Source of the DNA: Dichetophora obliterata
Taxonomy: Eukaryota; Arthropoda; Insecta; Diptera; Sciomyzidae
Reading direction: 5' to 3'
DNA length: 64,000 bases
NCBI GenBank assembly: GCA_963920525.1
Contig: OY986439.1
Coordinates: forward strand, 215,315,000-215,378,999
The position numbers and the translations under genes were made by a program. Shown here one piece after another: positions 38,198 to 49,710 of the stretch. Position 1 is the stretch's first letter, and every line of letters begins with the position of its first letter. A model generated the notes under the pieces. It searched no databases and was not told the DNA's origin. It was given only the letters and a program-made list of their open reading frames with translations.

Positions 38198-39270
38198 GGT
38201 ATAACTCTTTTTTCAACCAAAAAGTGAAAAATTTCTCGAACCTCAAAAGTGACATATAAAAAAAAAATTACCTCTTTAATTTTCTTATATATTATTTCTG
38301 TGAGCGTGAAAAACAGTTTGTAAAGAAATAAGGTTGAAATAACTGCAATTCTTTACAAAAACTGTATTTTTGTGGGAGTACCTCTTTAGTAAATTTTTGA
38401 GGTATGCCAAAGGAATTACAGCCATACCTTGAAAAATTTTTGATTATTATAATTATTAAGGTGAATTCACATAAACGATGCTTTTAAAAAATATAGAATT
38501 ATGAAAAATATTTTCAAAACAGCAAAAAAAAAAAAAACAAACACATAGCCTTACATTCACACTATTTTTAATCGTTACCATTATCTTTGTTTTCATCACT
38601 ACTTGTTTAGTTTTGTTTTGTCTTGTCTTGTTTGTCACTTCAAGCTAATTCACTTTTATTCATGTGCGTTGTCAAGGGGGAAGCAGGTGGCAGCTGCCCC
38701 CTAGAGATTAAAAAAATATAGACAAATGCAAATCAACTTAAGTTTTAAATCCACTTACTTGACCTTTAATTCCCGTACGATGAAACTCGAATGAATTCAT
38801 TATTTGAAAGGCTCATTGCAATAAAATGATAAGTTACATTCTCTAAAAAAGTCTATATTTTAGACTTGAGTAATAAGTAAATGAATTACCAACAACTGCT
38901 GCAGAAATATCGGCTATTTCCTTGTAAATTTTGGACCAATTTGTAAAAGTTTCCTTGTTTAATTCTGTTTTTCAAACAAAAATAGGTTTTTTCGAAACTT
39001 TAAAATCGATTATTTTATTTTTAAATTAAAATTAAAAAATTAAATATTTTTTATGTGGCATATTATGTTGTTGTAACAAGCACTTAAATTCCTTTCCAAC
39101 TATTCTGGATGCGCTGCTTTCTATGGAATAGTATTGTAAAGGCGGGGCGAAGAGGAGTGGGGAGCAAGCATGCCGCTGCTCTCGCGTCTGTCATTTATTC
39201 ATTCGTGCTACAGATGTGCAAAATGCGGACTAATAAACCCAACTCAACAAATTTAACCCTTGCTGATGTC
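38198..39270. other. AT-rich noncoding stretch
   Basis: No supported gene. TTAAGGTGAATTCACAT at 38457 resembles a Harbinger-type end, but no convincing partner was found. Confidence 0.35.
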
Positions 39271-39330
39271 CTTACTTACTTACTTAGCTGGCGCTACAAC
39301 CGTATGTCGATCTTGGCCTATTGGCCAAAA
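39271..39330 (-). mobile_element. Very short 3' end of an RTE-type element
   Basis: CTTACTTACTTACTTAGCTG, then GGCGCTACAACCGTATGTCG and TCTTGGCC, matches the 3' terminus of the larger RTE fragment at 24691-24760. Only about 60 bp remain. Both carry the same AAGT-repeat tail in the same orientation. Confidence 0.7.
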
Positions 39331-41365
39331 AACCTATTTCCAGAAAATTTTGTGATTCTATGGTAACTACTTCTATTTATGGCCGCTCGTTACACTGTGC
39401 GTCGTCGTCTTCATCGTTGAAAGCCTGGCTGGCATAACGTATGGCCATTAATTATTTAAAAAAGCTTTAAATGAATTTAACAACAGCTATGACTACAAAA
39501 AACAACACCAACGACAACTACGACGGCAATAACAACATCCGCCAGCCACAACAACATCGACAAGAAAAACCTGTACATCAAGCTGAGCTACTTATTTGGA
39601 CAGGTAAAAGCATTATTTTAGGCGTTAAGGCGCGTAATTTTATTGTTTATTTTTGCTGTAAAAGCTATGCTCACGATATACTTATAATGGAAGAAAATCT
39701 TGTATATTTTTTTTTTGTTTTTATTTTGTACATTTTTGTTTTTCCATTTTGTTTATGATATATAAATGAAGGTTAAATTATTTTTTAATCTTCAATCTGT
39801 AAACTGTTTACACGTGAAATATTAATAACAATAAATATTAACATAAATTCTACTTAGTGGTCGTCCCATTCGTGGCCATTTTATTTATAATTACATTGAA
39901 GGTAAACAGCAAAGATAGCAAAATTGAAATTGAACTTTAAAAAACGACAATGTAAAATGGTTTGAGTTTTCTTGCTAAAAGGAAATGACAAGAAGTCTGA
40001 TTTTAAATTTATACCATTAACGCTAATTAAATTTCAAAGTACTCAGTAACTTTTGAAAGACTTGATATAAGGTTATTTCATAATAAAACAATTTCAGAGA
40101 GTCCTTGTAAAAGGCAATCAAATGAACTTTATTACTGACGCTAATGTTTTCTTTTTTGTATTTCTTCTAATGTGTTTTGTGTTGGTAGAGACAGTAATAG
40201 AACCATATACCTGAATGTATAATAAGTTATTTTACTAAAATAAGTCACCTACGAATTTTCATAAAAATAAATTTAAGTTTTATATACTTGACAGTCGTCC
40301 AGTGATGCCAGGCGTAGGGTAATAACCCTGTGTATATGTAGATTTTTTTTATCAAAAGAAGCTGCCAATGGGCAAAAAATAGGATTTTGAAATATGTTAG
40401 TATTTTAAAAAGGAAAATTTTGAAATTTGGTAATATATTTTTATTGCCAAAATGGTGTAAATAAATTGGAATCTAACTTAAAATAGTTAAAATTCCCGAA
40501 AAAGTGCCAAAAATTAAAATCGCAATATGTGGGTTAAATTTTCGACGATTTTCGATTAAGTCGTATTTTTCTTTCTTGTTTGTTTGCTGCACTATTCGTG
40601 TTTATTAACTTGCTTGTTTTGTTTGTTTTAATCGGTCTCAATTGTTTTATATTTATAACTAATAAAACACAAAGAAATAATATAATAAGTTATGAATGAT
40701 CAAGAGCAAAAGAAAATTATTAAAAAGTTGTGTTTTAATAAAATGCGACGAACAAAGTAATGGTAAGCAAACGAAACTGGCCAAATAAACAAGTATGCGT
40801 GTGTGTATTTGTCTTTATTTTGCATAAATTTATTTTAACTATGTCGAATTAGTTTGCATAAAATTAAGAGGTTATTGAAAAACTTGATTTTATTATTTGT
40901 ACTCAATCAATTTCTGATTGATGTACCGCAAATAACTTAGTGCACTTTTCCGCGAGTTTTGTAATATGTAGAAAACTACTTTCGCCGGACGGACAAAATC
41001 TTTAAAAAAATAATAATAAAAGAACCAACCTTCGCGAAACGAATTGTTTGTTTGTTTGTAAGATAAATTTAAAATAAATAAAATTATATATATTTTTGTA
41101 AAAATATTTGCAAATTTAATTGTGTGTAAAGTAACTCGTTGGAGAAGCCGACCGAGCGACCCGTTCGTGTATCGAGAGTCGATAAAACAGTAAGTGGTAT
41201 AATCTATTACTTTCATTTGCCTTTAGGGTCGCGACCTAAACAACACCCATTTTTAAAGTTGATCAAAAAAGGGTTAACTGAAGACTATAGACCAACTGTG
41301 GGCAAATGCGGTTCTTTGTTATGTAAAGTGCGGCTCTTTTTTATTTCGATATTTAAAAATACATT
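39331..41365. other. Noncoding stretch
   Basis: 39331-39400 resembles 26690-26790 and so is repetitive. At 41125-41190 a GC-rich patch reads GAAGCCGACCGAGCGACCCG and ends at a good donor (ACA|GTAAGT). No acceptor or partner exon could be found, so it is not called as a gene. The rest is AT-rich. Confidence 0.35.
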
Positions 41366-41612
41366 GCACTCGCAATAACGTGAATTCTGCGTTACGTGAA
41401 CACTTTTCTTTTCTTATTTTTTAATTTAATTTTTTAAATAAATCTTTCTTTGGTTTCTTCAGAAAATTCAGTTTTGATCTAGACACACTATCAGTAGGCC
41501 AAAATGTTGATAAAACGGAAAATTTTTGCTCCAAATTTTGGCATTTGCAAACTTGAGCATTTCGCAAACGTGAACTCTATTGGTTTTAATTAGTTCACGT
41601 TATTGCAAGTGC
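41366..41612. mobile_element. ~247-bp MITE with TGCACTYGCAATAACGTGAA ends
   Basis: TGCACTCGCAATAACGTGAA on the left is matched by the complement of TTCACGTTATTGCAAGTGCA on the right (19 of 20). Further GTTCACGT-type sequences repeat just inside both ends. There is no open frame. Its right end lies only about 7 bp from the next MITE. Confidence 0.75.
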
Positions 41613-41619
41613 ACACTGT

Positions 41620-41840
41620 CAGCCCAATTCTGAATGATTTTTCCCGGGGAATTGGAAAAAGGAGTTTACATATTTAAGACAGCAGATAAAGATATCACGT
41701 TTTTGTTGTTTACAATCATGAATATTGACGGTCGAAGAACAAATTGGCATTAAAAATTTCCAAAGTGTTTTTGAACTTTGTCTAAAAAACGAAAACTCCC
41801 CTTTCCGATTCCCCGGGAAAAATCATTCAGAATTGGGCTG
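41620..41840. mobile_element. 221-bp MITE, CAGCCCAATTCTGAAT family, copy 1
   Basis: The ends are near-perfect inverted repeats: CAGCCCAATTCTGAATGATT at both ends, continuing through a CCCGGGGAAT.GG core (about 36 bp). TGT flanks both sides (41617-41619 and 41841-41843), a possible 3-bp target duplication. A shorter copy of the same family lies at 59573-59708. Confidence 0.85.
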
Positions 41841-42354
41841 TGTATGTCAAAAAAATTTAAAAGTTTTTATTTATGTCAAATTCCATTAAATTTCATATTG
41901 TTCTGTCGTAAGACCAAAGATTTGAAAAAAAATTTGATCATATGAACCCCGTGTTTCTTTACTCGACGCTCTCTTCAATTTTTCTCCATGATACAATTAC
42001 AAGGTAAGCTCTGATTGGAGAGAAGTCACACAAAAGTTGAGCTAAATGTCAAAGTTAGCTGTTCGAATTGTAGTTTTTTTAGTTGTTGCAAATGGCTTTA
42101 ACCAATATAGAACCAAGTTTTCAAATATTGGCCAAGATTTGTTTGAATCCCTGTTTAGTTTTGTTATATTTTTAACGCAAATAAGTTTGAAATTAATTAT
42201 TTCTTTTTTTGTTATTAGTGTGTAACAAAAAGATGGGTGCATATCGCAAAAGAGCCGAAACTATAAATTTTTAAATTTTAAGTAGAAGCAAAAACAATAT
42301 TGTTTTTGAAGAGGGTGCACACAAAACAAAGAGACAAAACAATTTTTTTTATTA
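41841..42354. other. AT-rich noncoding stretch
   Basis: Nothing recognised; the frame 42042-42242 on the minus strand has no features. Confidence 0.4.
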
Positions 42355-42650
42355 AAAGCAGGTTCTCATCTAGTAGTGCGAATATACGGTGATGTTTTTG
42401 ATTTTTTTTTCATAGAAGGAAGTAAACGAACTCCTTAAGTTTTTTGACAGTTATTTATTGATTTTTAAAATGTAGGAAAATATTTTTTTGTTGCATTAAA
42501 GAGTAATGTGAAGTGTCAATACGCCGTCAAACGTCACGTTGAAAAAAAGGTACCCAAACGGTCTCCATTCCATAGCTCGTTTATGTCATCTAATATTAAC
42601 AAAAATTATATAAATTAAATTATTTTTATTGGAGCTTGAACTTATAATCA
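42355..42650 (-). repeat. Dispersed repeat C, copy 2 (inverted)
   Basis: This is the reverse-complement relative of 21305-21610. It includes GCAGGTTCTCATCTAG, AGAAGGAAGTAAACGA, GTGAAGTGTCAATAC and TTATTGGAGCTTGAAC. Neither copy has clear ends or coding capacity. Confidence 0.75.
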
Positions 42651-44779
42651 GGGATGGCAAAAATATGAACGAAAAAAATTGAATGGGGGGGGGGGGGCAG
42701 TACAAATGGTGGTAAAAAAAGTTCACCAAAATTTCTTCACATGAAACAAAAAGAAGAGAGAAAGAAGAGGAAAATATATAATACAAAAATATTATCGTTG
42801 TAAAAAACTGATATTTTGAATAACTTTCCTTTTTAAATTGTTTATTTGGCTAAAAAAGTGGGGGTAACTGCCCCCCTTTCCCCCGCTTGCTACGCCAATG
42901 ATTCTAAGCGCTTCAAAAAGCTCGATAAATAAACAAAATATGCTTTTAAATATGAGCATTTCCACAGGAATGTCTAGCGTGACCAAAAAATTAAAACTTA
43001 TTTAAAACTTATTATTTGATGATATTATCTTAGAGAAACATTTTAATTTTATTAATTTAAGCAATTTGTACATAAATTCATTAACCATGATGATTAAATC
43101 GTCTGCACTATTTCACAAATGTAGTTTTTCTTTTTTGTAAATGTTTAGTTAATGTATCGTAAACATTTTTGTTTTATTATAAATGGAAGGCATTGGCTAA
43201 AGATAATGAAAACATTTTTGATGCAAGTAAAGGAAAATATATTAAATTTGTTTTTAATTACTAAATTACATAATTACTTAACTACCTCATTATTTAATTA
43301 CCCAATTAAATTGCAATGAAAAAATATGTTGCGTGCTAGATTATACTTAAGCTTGAAAAAACAACGATGGCAACCATTTCAACACGGCAGCTATCACTAG
43401 AAGGATACACTAATCCATTTAAGTTTCAAGTTAATTGCTTTGAAATTTGATTTTACGTTTCGCAGATTTCTGCATTTTTCTAGATGCAATTGAAAACGAG
43501 TTCCATTTTTTGTCGCGTGCTAGATCGCATGTTTATTGCTAATATATTGAAAACATAAAATCTTTGGAACCTACTTTTTGTACTAAACATATTGCTACGA
43601 AAATGCTATCGAAAAAATAAAGCAAAAAAAAAATTTTTTTTAATTTTATTTATTTTTTTGCACCTCAAAGCCGTGCGAATGTCGCGTGCTTGACCGTGAA
43701 AATGCCCATATGCTAAATCAAATAAAAGTTTTGCTTAAATTTTTCATCTCTTATTCAATTATATCAGTATAACAGCACAAAATTACATACTTTTTTAAAT
43801 TATCAATAAAAAATGACCCCTACATTCGCTGCGAGATTCTTTTTCTTTCGGCATTTTAACCCCAAAACTAAAAAAAGTGTTTGAAACGACTTGTTTTACG
43901 CGTAAATGAATAATAATGTTGTCATATATAAAAAAATAAGCACAAATGTCAAATAGTATATGCACAAAATTATAGAATTGCTAGATATATGCAGTATATG
44001 CAGTAAATGTACAGTAATGCTGCCATATATGAAAAAATATGCACAAATGTTATATTGCATGTTATAAAACGGGCGTTCGATATGATTTCTTAAAATATCT
44101 AAATATAATATACATATATCTTTAAAAATTTAATTAACAAATTATGTCACAAAATATATTAGCTCAATTAAATGAAGCATTAGCTTAGGAGCTACAAGTT
44201 CTCAAATACCTTAGACTCGATTTTCTCAAAACATATTTATACCTCTCACGCCCTTTTTGTACCCAATGCATCAATTTCGGATGATAAAAATGATGACCAA
44301 AAATTAAGCGTGCATACGAATAAATTTTAGATTTGATTAATAAACTAAATCAGCAAAAAGCTTTAAAACAAAATCGCATTTAATTATGTAAATGAGTGAA
44401 ATATGGCACCAAAATCTATTGCTCAGTTTTCCGCCGGTATTAAATTTAAATAATTTAAATGTTTTAAAAAATAATATAACAAAAACATCCTTTCCAACTA
44501 ATCTCAAATCGCATTAGGTTTGACAAATTTCTGAATTTATTACTTCTTTTATGACTATAATTTTAAAAACTCACAGCAATTTTTTTATATTTGCTGCTTT
44601 TTACAGAACAGTAGTTTTTATGAGCACCAAAATATGCATGTATGTATGCATTTTTTATTGCTATGAATGTATAGTATGTATGTATGTTCGAAAAGTTAAA
44701 GCACGTATATATGTATAAATCGGACAGCGAGTGCGAAAAGCAACAACGAATGACCAACTGGATCGATGTTGACAGCTTC
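42651..44779. other. AT-rich noncoding stretch with faint periodic and tandem signals
   Basis: GCGTGCT(A/T)GA occurs at 43331, 43515 and 43684, a spacing of 184 and 169 bp. A roughly 110-bp tandem similarity is seen at 43918-44060 (ATGTTGTCATATATAAAAAA versus ATGCTGCCATATATGAAAAA). A poly-G run lies near 42686. No gene was recognised. Confidence 0.35.
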
Positions 44780-44994
44780 AGCCAGTGACACAGCATATCT
44801 TAGTGTAGTGCAACTCATACTAACGCATTGCAACGCAAAGCGTCACATAGCATCACAGCACAACGCGTAGCCTCGTTGTTCGCTTGTTCCTTTGGAAATA
44901 GGATCCTCGGTACGTGACTTTTTACAATCAAAGTGTTTTGAAAACAATTTTCATCTCGTGCCAGTTTTGCAAACAAGTCGCTGTGTCACTGGCT
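44780..44994. mobile_element. Possible 215-bp inverted-repeat element
   Basis: AGCCAGTGACACAGC at 44780 is exactly mirrored by GCTGTGTCACTGGCT at 44980-44994, and both are preceded outward by GCT-type bases. It may be a short MITE or a coincidental palindrome in a 5' flank. No target duplication was found. Confidence 0.4.
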
Positions 44995-45022
44995 ACAGCA
45001 CCCATACTTGCTAAGTTTTACG

Positions 45023-45073
45023 ATGATTCCGAGAGTCTATCCTAACAACTACTATACCAACTCTCCAAGGAAG
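45023..45073 (+). CDS. Possible first coding exon of an unidentified gene
   Basis: ATG opens a 17-codon frame, MIPRVYPNNYYTNSPRK, which runs straight into a donor-like AAG|GTACAA. The preceding 200 bp are GC-richer than the surroundings and promoter-like. I do not recognise the peptide, and no downstream exon could be linked within the window; the gene would run on in the plus direction across an intron. Short length makes chance plausible, so this is a weak call based on base composition, start context and donor. Confidence 0.25.
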
Positions 45074-46225
45074 GTACAATTTTATTTTCATTGTTGTTTT
45101 TTTTGTGTTTTTTGTTGGGTTGTGGTTGTTACTGACTGCTACCATGAATACAAATGCTTAAATTATTAAAAATAACAACAACCAAAAACGAACAACTAAA
45201 CCAAACAACAACAATAACAACTGATGCTACTAGTCGCACCACGTAAAAAGGCAACACCAATACCAAAACCGACCAGCTAAACTGATTGAAGAATTAGTTA
45301 AGCTGACAATTGTTTGTGTGTGGTTGTGCGTGCTCATGTGTGGGTGTGTGTGCGGTTCTGGGTTAAGGTTAACATTAAAATCTATGGTGCATGCATGAGT
45401 TGAAAGATAGAGTGCGAGCAGAAGCTAGCTGGTTTGATCTCGGGTAGATGATGTTGATATAATGAGGGTTTTTTTGTGTTAAAGCTTGTTTAGTATACAT
45501 ATTTGTTTTTCTTATTCTGTTTTTATAATTTTTTTTTTGCTGTGTTTTGGCTCCAGCTGAAGGGTATTTTAATTAACTACAAACAAGAGTTGAAAGGAAT
45601 TACAAACGATTAAGCTTTCAGAGTTCTACGAGTAGCTAGCTAGCTGGTCATAATAGAGTTGAGAGTTCAAACAGTTCAACCTTTTCCCCTTTTTTTTTGC
45701 ATGTACGAATACAAAACTATGGCTGACAATCATCTGACATAGAAATGAGATTAAGAAACTATTTCAAAAAGTAGAGTACTTAACTTTAGATCAAGAAACG
45801 AGCAAGCGTTATGCATTATGACGACACATTCAAGAAAGCATACTGTTTTTGTCGATAAAATAATGAAAACAAAAAATAATTAATGTCTTGATTGAAAAAA
45901 TACCGATCAAAAAACAATTTTCAATACTGACCAAACGAAAATTGAAAAAAATTGTTTTGTTTCTCTGTCTTTTTCTTATTCTTAAAAATGCTATACACAC
46001 AATGCATCTTTTAATATTTCATATGTATGGGTAATTATTTTACAAATCAAAGATAAAAAAGGGAAAAAATTAAGAGAAAAAAAATAAAACAACTAACAAA
46101 TCACACAATATGTATCACAAAAGATATAAGGGTCATTCTTTTACAAATCGCACTCATTTTGCAAAAAATTAAAATTGACATTTTAAAATCGTCTTAAAAT
46201 TTTTTGAAATTTTCTTTAAGTAATG
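45074..46225. other. Noncoding stretch
   Basis: The beginning (45090-45370) has TTGTT- and CAA-rich sequence typical of fly introns and would be intron 1 if the exon at 45023 is real. No other element was recognised. Confidence 0.35.
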
Positions 46226-47013
46226 CTGTTATGACACTGGCTTTTTCATGATCTGAAATACAAAGTGTGCAGCACACAAATAAAGCGGTACATTTTTCAA
46301 TGCGTTTGAAGAAACAACATTAAGTGACAAAAAATGAAACGGTCACTTTTCAACACTACGTTCAAACTTGACGTTCAGCATTAAATTGTTACTTTACGCA
46401 TTTTTTTGGTAGATTTGTGTTATGCGTGTTATTAAATGTTTGATCACAAATGACCGAGAACTGGACCTACGTGTTTTATTCCGACTACGAACGGCCTACG
46501 TTCTCAAAAAGCTTTACATGGCAATTTTTACTCTGAGGTTTGCCATTGTCTGCAGAGAGGTGACGACCGAACAGAAAAAACTCAATTGAAAAAACTTCCT
46601 GTCTAAGCTGGAATTGAACCCGGGCAACCGCGGTTCTTTAGCTTAGGGGCTACGCACTCTATCCACTAGGCTACGGCCGCCACTAAGCAGCATACCTGCA
46701 ATTAATACAGACTACAAACGGTCCAACGCTGCAGCGGATACAGCAAGTTGGGTGTGGTCCCAAACAAGAGGTACTTCTTGCACCCAGTCAATCAGGAAGA
46801 AAATAATTATTTCCCCCCAACTTATTTTTCCATTACCGAATGCGAGTGTTTTCGATTGAATTTTTTCAATTTGATTTTGTTTTTGTGAAAACGTCATATC
46901 GGCCAGCCTACTATATATTTCCCTTTCTCGCAAAGTATTTTTTCCCTTTTATCCGTAGATAGATTTAAGATTTTAAAAATACTAAAACAAGCCAGTGTCA
47001 TAACAGCTTAAAA
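46226..47013. mobile_element. ~790-bp inverted-repeat element carrying a SINE
   Basis: TGCTGTTATGACACTGGCTT at the left is matched by the complement of AAGCCAGTGTCATAACAGCT at the right (about 18 of 20). The SINE at 46508-46684 lies inside it. No open frame of note. A target duplication could not be fixed. Confidence 0.65.
46508..46684 (-). mobile_element. tRNA-derived SINE, copy 1
   Basis: On the minus strand it starts GGCGGCCG. It has a pol III box A TAGCCTAGTGG (46663-46673) and box B GGTTCAATTCC (46610-46620). A body follows, including TTTTTTCAATTGAG, TTTCTGTTCGG and TGCAGACAATGGCAAAC. The acceptor stem does not close, so it is not a functional tRNA. The body is shared with 53424-53584. 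Confidence 0.8.
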
Positions 47014-47324
47014 TTTCTTAGGTCCAAGTATATCGTTAAGTCAAAGTTGTAAAAAATTACAAAATATTGTCAGTGCCTGTGCTAATTAAATTGCAATATA
47101 TCAGGTTGTGCTGTTCCGATTTAGTTTGATTTGTACTCGTTGAATAGACAATTTGTTATACTTTAATTCTGCATTAAAATTTATGTGTTTATATAAAAAA
47201 TAAATGTATGCAAATTAAATTAAGTTTTTATGCCTGTTTTTTGCGATTTAAGTAACACAGACATGGATAAAATTTTCAAATTTTTGGATTAAAATATTAA
47301 AAAAAAAAAACAAAATAGCAAACA
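47014..47324. other. AT-rich noncoding stretch
   Basis: Nothing recognised. Confidence 0.4.
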
Positions 47325-47400
47325 TTGTGAGATTCGAACCCACGACGTATGTAAGTTCACTAGTATAACCAATGGGCTCCTGCGCTATATGTGGAAAAAG
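47325..47400 (-). mobile_element. tRNA-like sequence, probable SINE head or tRNA relic
   Basis: The minus strand reads GCGCAGGAGCCCATTGG (box A-like) and, about 30 bases on, GTGGGTTCGAATCTCAC (box B with a T-arm stem GTGGG). The acceptor stem does not pair, and the SINE body of the other copies is not seen. A decayed tRNA or a different SINE family is possible. Confidence 0.5.
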
Positions 47401-47873
47401 CAATAAATCAAAATATGAATCAAATCGCCTAATAATGAGTCTTAGCATTGCCACGTTAACTTTTTACGGTTCCAAATCAAAACATAGTATAAAAATGTAC
47501 TAGAATTTTGTATAAATTGTAAAAAAAATAATACAGAATTGTATTCAATTTATACAAAAAAACTAAAAGGGTAGCTGTAATATTTCTTTTGGTTTACATC
47601 CCAGTACAGTAGAGTTTTAATTATGTGTTAATATTTGCAAAGTTTTAATTTAAAACTGCAAGGTTTAAAAAGAAATATTTTAGCTGGACAAAAATTTAGT
47701 CCACGATTTTTCGCCGTTTACTTAAAATTCTGAATACACTCAAAACATTTATTCGTAAAATCTCTACGAATGATATTCGAAAAAAGGTTTTCGTACATTC
47801 TACGAATATTCGTACAATATACAAAGTATTTGTATCGAGATATCTTTACGAATTCATTCTAATATCTAATGTA

Positions 47874-48814
47874 CAGGGTTGTCCATATTCGAAGCGCCCA
47901 TCTGGCAACACTAACTTTCCGCAGTGCTGCCAAATCGACTAATGACATACCGCGTTTGAAGCGTCATTCCAAGCAAATATTTACAATGGAACAGTACACG
48001 CCACGCGAACGCTCTAAAATTGTTGAAATTTACATTCAACAAAACAAGTCAATAGTGAAAACTCAACGTGCTTTCAAAAAATGAGCGATGAAGCTCATTT
48101 TCAGTTGAACGGAACGGTAAACAAACAAAATTGCCGTATTTATGCCACTGAAAATCCACAAGAGATTCAAGAGGTACCTCTTCACGATGCAAAAGTCACT
48201 GTTTGGTGCGGCGTTTGTGCTAAAATGCTCATTGGGCCGTTCTTTTTCGAAGATGATAATGGCCACAGAGTTACTGTCAATCAGGAGCGTTATCGCGATA
48301 TGATAAACAATTTTTTCATGCCAATCGTTCGTCGAAAGCGTATCAGGCACTACTGGTTTCAACAAGACGGCGCGCCCCCACACACAAGCCGCACTACAAT
48401 CGATTTTTTGAAGCAATTGTTCCCTGGCCGTTTGATGTCAAAAAATGGTGATTTCGATTGGCCGCCAAGATCACCAGATTTAACGCCTCCAGACTTCTTT
48501 TTGTGGGGTTATTTGAAATCAAAGGTTTACGTCAACAAGCCAAAGACCCTAGAAGAGCTGAAAACCAACATCCGTCAAGAAATAACCGCCATTCCCATCG
48601 AAATGTTGAAGAAAACCATGGAAAATGCTGCAAAACGGGCACAATATGTCGTAGAGACCAATGGCGACCATTTACGAGATATCATATTCAAGAAATAATG
48701 TAAACAAATCTACTTGAACCCAATTAAATGATATTCATAACAAACAGACAAAAAATTGTGGTTTCTTTGATTTATTTAAAAATAAAATGGGCGCTTCGAA
48801 TATGGACAACCCTG
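47874..48814 (+). mobile_element. DD41D (rosa-type) mariner with intact ends, internally deleted
   Basis: The terminal inverted repeats are 28 bp and perfect (starting CAGGGTTGTCCATATTCG). TA flanks both sides (47872-47873 and 48815-48816), as in all Tc1/mariner elements. At 941 bp it is shorter than a full mariner (about 1.3 kb). The coding region has lost the middle of the DNA-binding half. The perfect ends mean it could still be moved by a transposase supplied elsewhere. Confidence 0.92.
47986..48698 (+). pseudogene. Mariner transposase (DD41D), broken by an internal deletion
   Basis: The N-terminal 32 codons (MEQYTPRERSKIVEIYIQQN, then KSIVKTQRAFKK) are the first helix-turn-helix. They stop at a TGA that overlaps the start of the catalytic frame (48081-48698, SDEAHFQLNG). 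Roughly 120 residues are missing at the joint and the two parts are out of phase. The catalytic part is otherwise open: VTVWCGV, WFQQDGAPPHT and WPPRSPDLTPPDFFLWG. From the D of QQDG to the D of TPPD there are 41 residues, the DD41D spacing of the rosa group first found in a Ceratitis fruit fly. Not functional as it stands. Confidence 0.9.
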
Positions 48815-49043
48815 TAGTATCTGAGAATATACTCGTTTTATATGCTAATGATATTCGTAAACAAAAATAAAACAATTCGTGTTAGTGCATTGTATGAATG
48901 ATTGTGTACACATAATTTCAAAATTGCATTCGTAGCATTTACTAATGCTTTCGTACTATTTACGAATGAAAAATAATATTATTAGAAAAAATTCATTCGT
49001 TGGTTGACCGTACGAATTATTCGTACAATGAAAAAATTATTAA

Positions 49044-49524
49044 GGCGCCCCCAGACTATATGCTTCATACATATGACATGTCAAATAAAATTACATACCG
49101 AATTTCATCTGTGTGTCAGAATTAAGTTTTTGTCAGACAGCTTTTTTCTTTTGCCTCCCACTATCGACACGTCATTTGAAAATAAAAAACAGCTTTTGAA
49201 ATTTTTGCAAACTTTAAAGCTCTTGAGTGTCCTCCTGTAGCCATTCAAACTAAGAATAAATTAAGTTTAAATCAATGTATTGAATAAATATCTTAAAATT
49301 TGCCTTTTATTCCATTTTCAAATAAAAAATTTATCAAACTGACATTTTGTACAGATGGAAAAACATACGAAATTAGAGACGGTTCTAATTCAAAAATTTA
49401 CAGACGCAAATACAAACGACATTTCAAAACCACATTTTCATATGTTCCACACTATCTGTAGCTAAAAACCATTTGTAATTTTTTGACTTGTCATAAGTAT
49501 GAAACATATAGTGTAGAGGTACTT
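49044..49524. mobile_element. 481-bp Harbinger-like MITE, copy 2
   Basis: This is an inverted relative of 9978-10492. It begins GGCGCCCCCAGACTATATG after TAA (49041-49043). It ends in the complement of AAGTACCTCTACACTATATG, followed by TTA, so the target duplication is imperfect. It lies inside the TTCGTA-rich element. Confidence 0.75.
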
Positions 49525-49604
49525 TTAGTTGAGTTTAAAAAATTTAAAACCGAAATCGTTCAGCCTGGTATGTCATACAACTACAGAATATAAGGAACTG
49601 TACG

Positions 49605-49710
49605 ATTGGAAAGTAGCTGTAGCTTACTGATAGAGTGCGTGATCCGTAAGGCAAAGAGCCGAGGTTCAAACTCCAGCTCAGACAGAATGTTTTCTTCTTT
49701 TTTTTCGTTA
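49605..49710 (+). mobile_element. tRNA-derived SINE, copy 3
   Basis: Box A-like TAGCTTACTGA is at 49620 and box B GGTTCAAACTCC near 49663. The SINE tail phrase CAGACAGAATGTTTTCTT follows, which 53424-53584 also carries (CAGACAGAATGCTTTTTC). The distal body is missing, so it is truncated at the 3' side. Confidence 0.65.

Noticed and set aside
41125..41190. GC-rich exon-like patch ending in a GTAAGT donor
   Set aside because: No acceptor, frame partner or recognisable peptide; noted within the gap entry only.
46600..46684. Functional tRNA gene
   Set aside because: Box A and B are good but acceptor and anticodon stems do not close, and a SINE body follows.
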